DNA of 64,000 nt from NCBI RefSeq assembly GCF_037975245.1, contig NC_092581.1:11093803-11157802 (forward strand). The letters are read 5' to 3'. The notes under the pieces were generated by a model. It did not search any database, was not told the DNA's origin, and saw only the letters and a program-made list of their open reading frames with translations. The translations under genes and the position numbers were made by a program. Below are positions 61,851-64,000 of this stretch, one piece after another. Origin of the DNA: Apostichopus japonicus (Eukaryota > Echinodermata > Holothuroidea > Aspidochirotida > Stichopodidae). Numbering within the stretch: position 1 is the first letter of the stretch; each line of letters starts with the position of its first letter.

Positions 61851-64000
61851 GCGTATATCGATTCAGTGTCGTAATACGATAACAAAGGGCAACGAATAAA
61901 TGAGGGGCTTTCCCCTTTATAATATTGGCAAATGGTACTGAGCTAACTGAACTTATGTTTCTCGTCTGTGATAAATGCAGCTGTTGACGAATAAATACTT
62001 CAGGATTTGACAACAAAATCAAAACAAATTGAGATGATTGTTAAATGTGTTGATCATTTGTAGAAACCTCACTGCATGTGATAACATTTTTTTTTCTATT
62101 TAACAGTTCTTCCGAAATATCACTGTTTAGTACGCAGACTGTTCTACTATGTAGAGTAAGACACGCATAATGAAATTAATATATTGGTAGAGTCGTGTGT
62201 TCATGTATCGAATGTGAAAATATAAAAACATCCTGGTCTCTGCTTCGTCTCAGCGAGTTTTCACCTCTCATTGGAACTAGGACATGCCATTGAAACCAGG
62301 ACATGTCATTAGATGTCAAACTTATCATTTTACTTACTGTTCCAGTTTTAACATTTTTGATACTTCTAACTATATAACTTGCGCAAGTTGGATCTAGGTT
62401 TGTTTTAACATAATTATAAACTTGCGTTAAAACTGTAATGATTTGTACGCTAACTCCATTGAGTTTAATTGTTTAATTAACTTATACTCTTCTGTTTTAG
62501 AAACCTATATTTTACTGTGCATGTCTGTTAATGAATGATTTCTTTCTCAATAAAGAATATCGCTTTCTTTCGTTTTAGTGCCTGTGTGATTGCAACTTGT
62601 CCTGTTCAATTAGTTTCACCTCACAGCGTATATTTCCGCGGACACAGGAATGACAAAATCAAAACAAAAAGCAGCGTTGCCCTTATATGTGTACAAAGTC
62701 TCTTTTACCTTATTAAATTGACTACCCATGTAGGAAAAGTGTTACACAACTTTTCATATAATTTTGTCTCAAACAGTTCATGTGATCAAAGCGTCGTTGA
62801 CATGTTCTACTAAACCTCTTCACTCCTCGCCGCCTCTCCTATCCCCGCCCCTACCCGGTCCTTCTTCGCAAAACAGTGCAATAAAATTCATATTGCCCTG
62901 TTTATTTTACGTTGTCAGTGAGGCGACCCAAGTATCTGTCAGAGTACTACCCTCCCCCCCCCCTCCCCAACGTCAAGAAGGAAAGTCGGATTTTTTTAGT
63001 TTTTTTTATAAAATATGTCATGCCAACCCCCTCACCCTTAGGAAACTATTCGGCCACCTATGCAAACTAAATTCTAGCTGCACCCCTGCTTCTACGACTT
63101 TCTATAATGATTTAATTCATGTTTATAACATTCCATGTAATACTCGAAGCATAAGTGTCATTTAATACACAACTAATCACATCCCCGCATGTGTGCGTCT
63201 TTTCTTGTAATCGGCGACACTAAAAATAAATTTCTTCGGTTTGTGCTGGTTTGGGTAAAATTATTAATAATTATAATCAATGGGGCGAAAATGGACGACA
63301 ATATCACCATAAGATTAAATAAACGGAAACCAAATAGGATTCATGAAATTATTTTGCCAGCCTACCAAAATAAAAATATGGACTTTCATACTTTAGCTGG
63401 AAAAAAAGTGAAGAGTTACAAGTTTCTTTGACAGAATTATGAAATATAGCCTAGGTCACCTATTCATAACAGGAGAAACCAACATTGTTTTCCTGGTGAA
63501 TAATTAACCAAGTCATCGTTAAACTTGATAGATAAGTGCTCTACATCCTTCACTTGAAAGTCCCTTACATCAGAATCATTCAAATCGAAACTGAAAACAC
63601 ATATCACTTCAACCAATTAAGTATCCCATGCATATTTTCAAAGAACGATATAGCTCTTACAATCGTATATACTTTTGTTCTAATCCAAACACAGTTAAAC
63701 CTGTTAACATTTCATTTAAATACATCATCACAAAAATCTATACTGCATCTTTGCAATACCTCGACAAAGTAAACAATATGTGAAGAAGCTATAAAATTTA
63801 TGTTCTTTTGACGAAACAAATCGTATTATTGAAAATTATTTCATGTTTGTTTTGGGGCATACACGATTCTTAGAGACAAACTGTACATAAGGGCTATATC
63901 ATATCATCAGTAAGTTAATAACAACATAATGTATTAAAGTGAGAATGCTATATATAGTAACATTAATATCTGAAATTTGTATTTCTAATAATCTACAATG

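Larger units (their letters stand above)
60351..64000. other. Right-end region without recognised gene
   Basis: AT-rich. Two fold-back MITEs at 61.3 and 61.65 kb; otherwise only short, unremarkable open frames on both strands. Confidence 0.5.

Overview
This is a eukaryotic nuclear window: AT-rich, with introns bounded by GT...AG, long dinucleotide and tetranucleotide microsatellites, and many dispersed transposon relics. No prokaryotic, organellar or viral gene organisation was seen. Gene content (SLC22-type transporters, two Popeye-domain proteins, a LanC-like 3 protein) together with tRNA-derived SINEs and Penelope-like relics suggests an invertebrate animal, most likely a marine deuterostome such as an echinoderm. 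The species cannot be fixed from the sequence alone. All gene models were assembled by eye from translated exons, splice sites and intron phases; none rests on transcript data or a database search.

Left part (1-23,900, minus strand): two tandem SLC22 organic-ion transporter paralogs. Copy 1 has exons 1-3 at 7211-696 and runs off the left edge. Copy 2 has ten exons from 23872 to 13226 and gives a continuous 534-residue frame. Exons 1-3 have identical lengths and phases in both copies. Exon 1 is far more similar between the copies than exons 2 and 3, which suggests recent gene conversion. Introns of copy 2 hold a perfect GATA array of about 1.39 kb, a minisatellite whose units repeat the exon 7 acceptor region, and a duplicated stump of the exon 8 donor.

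Middle part (28,100-47,000): two Popeye-domain genes (cAMP-binding, three-pass membrane proteins) lie head to head about 11.6 kb apart. One is on the minus strand (31776-28158, 351 aa), the other on the plus strand (43361-46966, 267 aa). Their first two introns have the same phases at homologous positions. A Penelope-like relic lies just upstream of the plus-strand gene. A tandem dimer of a U2-snRNA-like element, bounded by a 14-base direct repeat, sits inside its second intron.

Right part (52,000-59,950, minus strand): a complete five-exon LanC-like gene of 418 aa, LANCL3-like, with all three zinc-ligand residues. Its introns contain a 1.4 kb hAT-like element with a perfect 8-bp target duplication, several SINEs, and a 71-bp repeat that duplicates the end of exon 3 with its splice donor.

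The remaining sequence is intergenic or intronic. It contains at least five hAT-like non-autonomous elements (CA...TG ends, 8-bp target duplications), a TTAA-flanked MITE in two copies, fold-back elements, minisatellites and (AT)n tracts. The genes do not form an obvious pathway; they are separate loci. A recurrent theme is that local tandem duplications have copied splice-site sequences in three places (SLC22 exons 7 and 8, LANCL exon 3).
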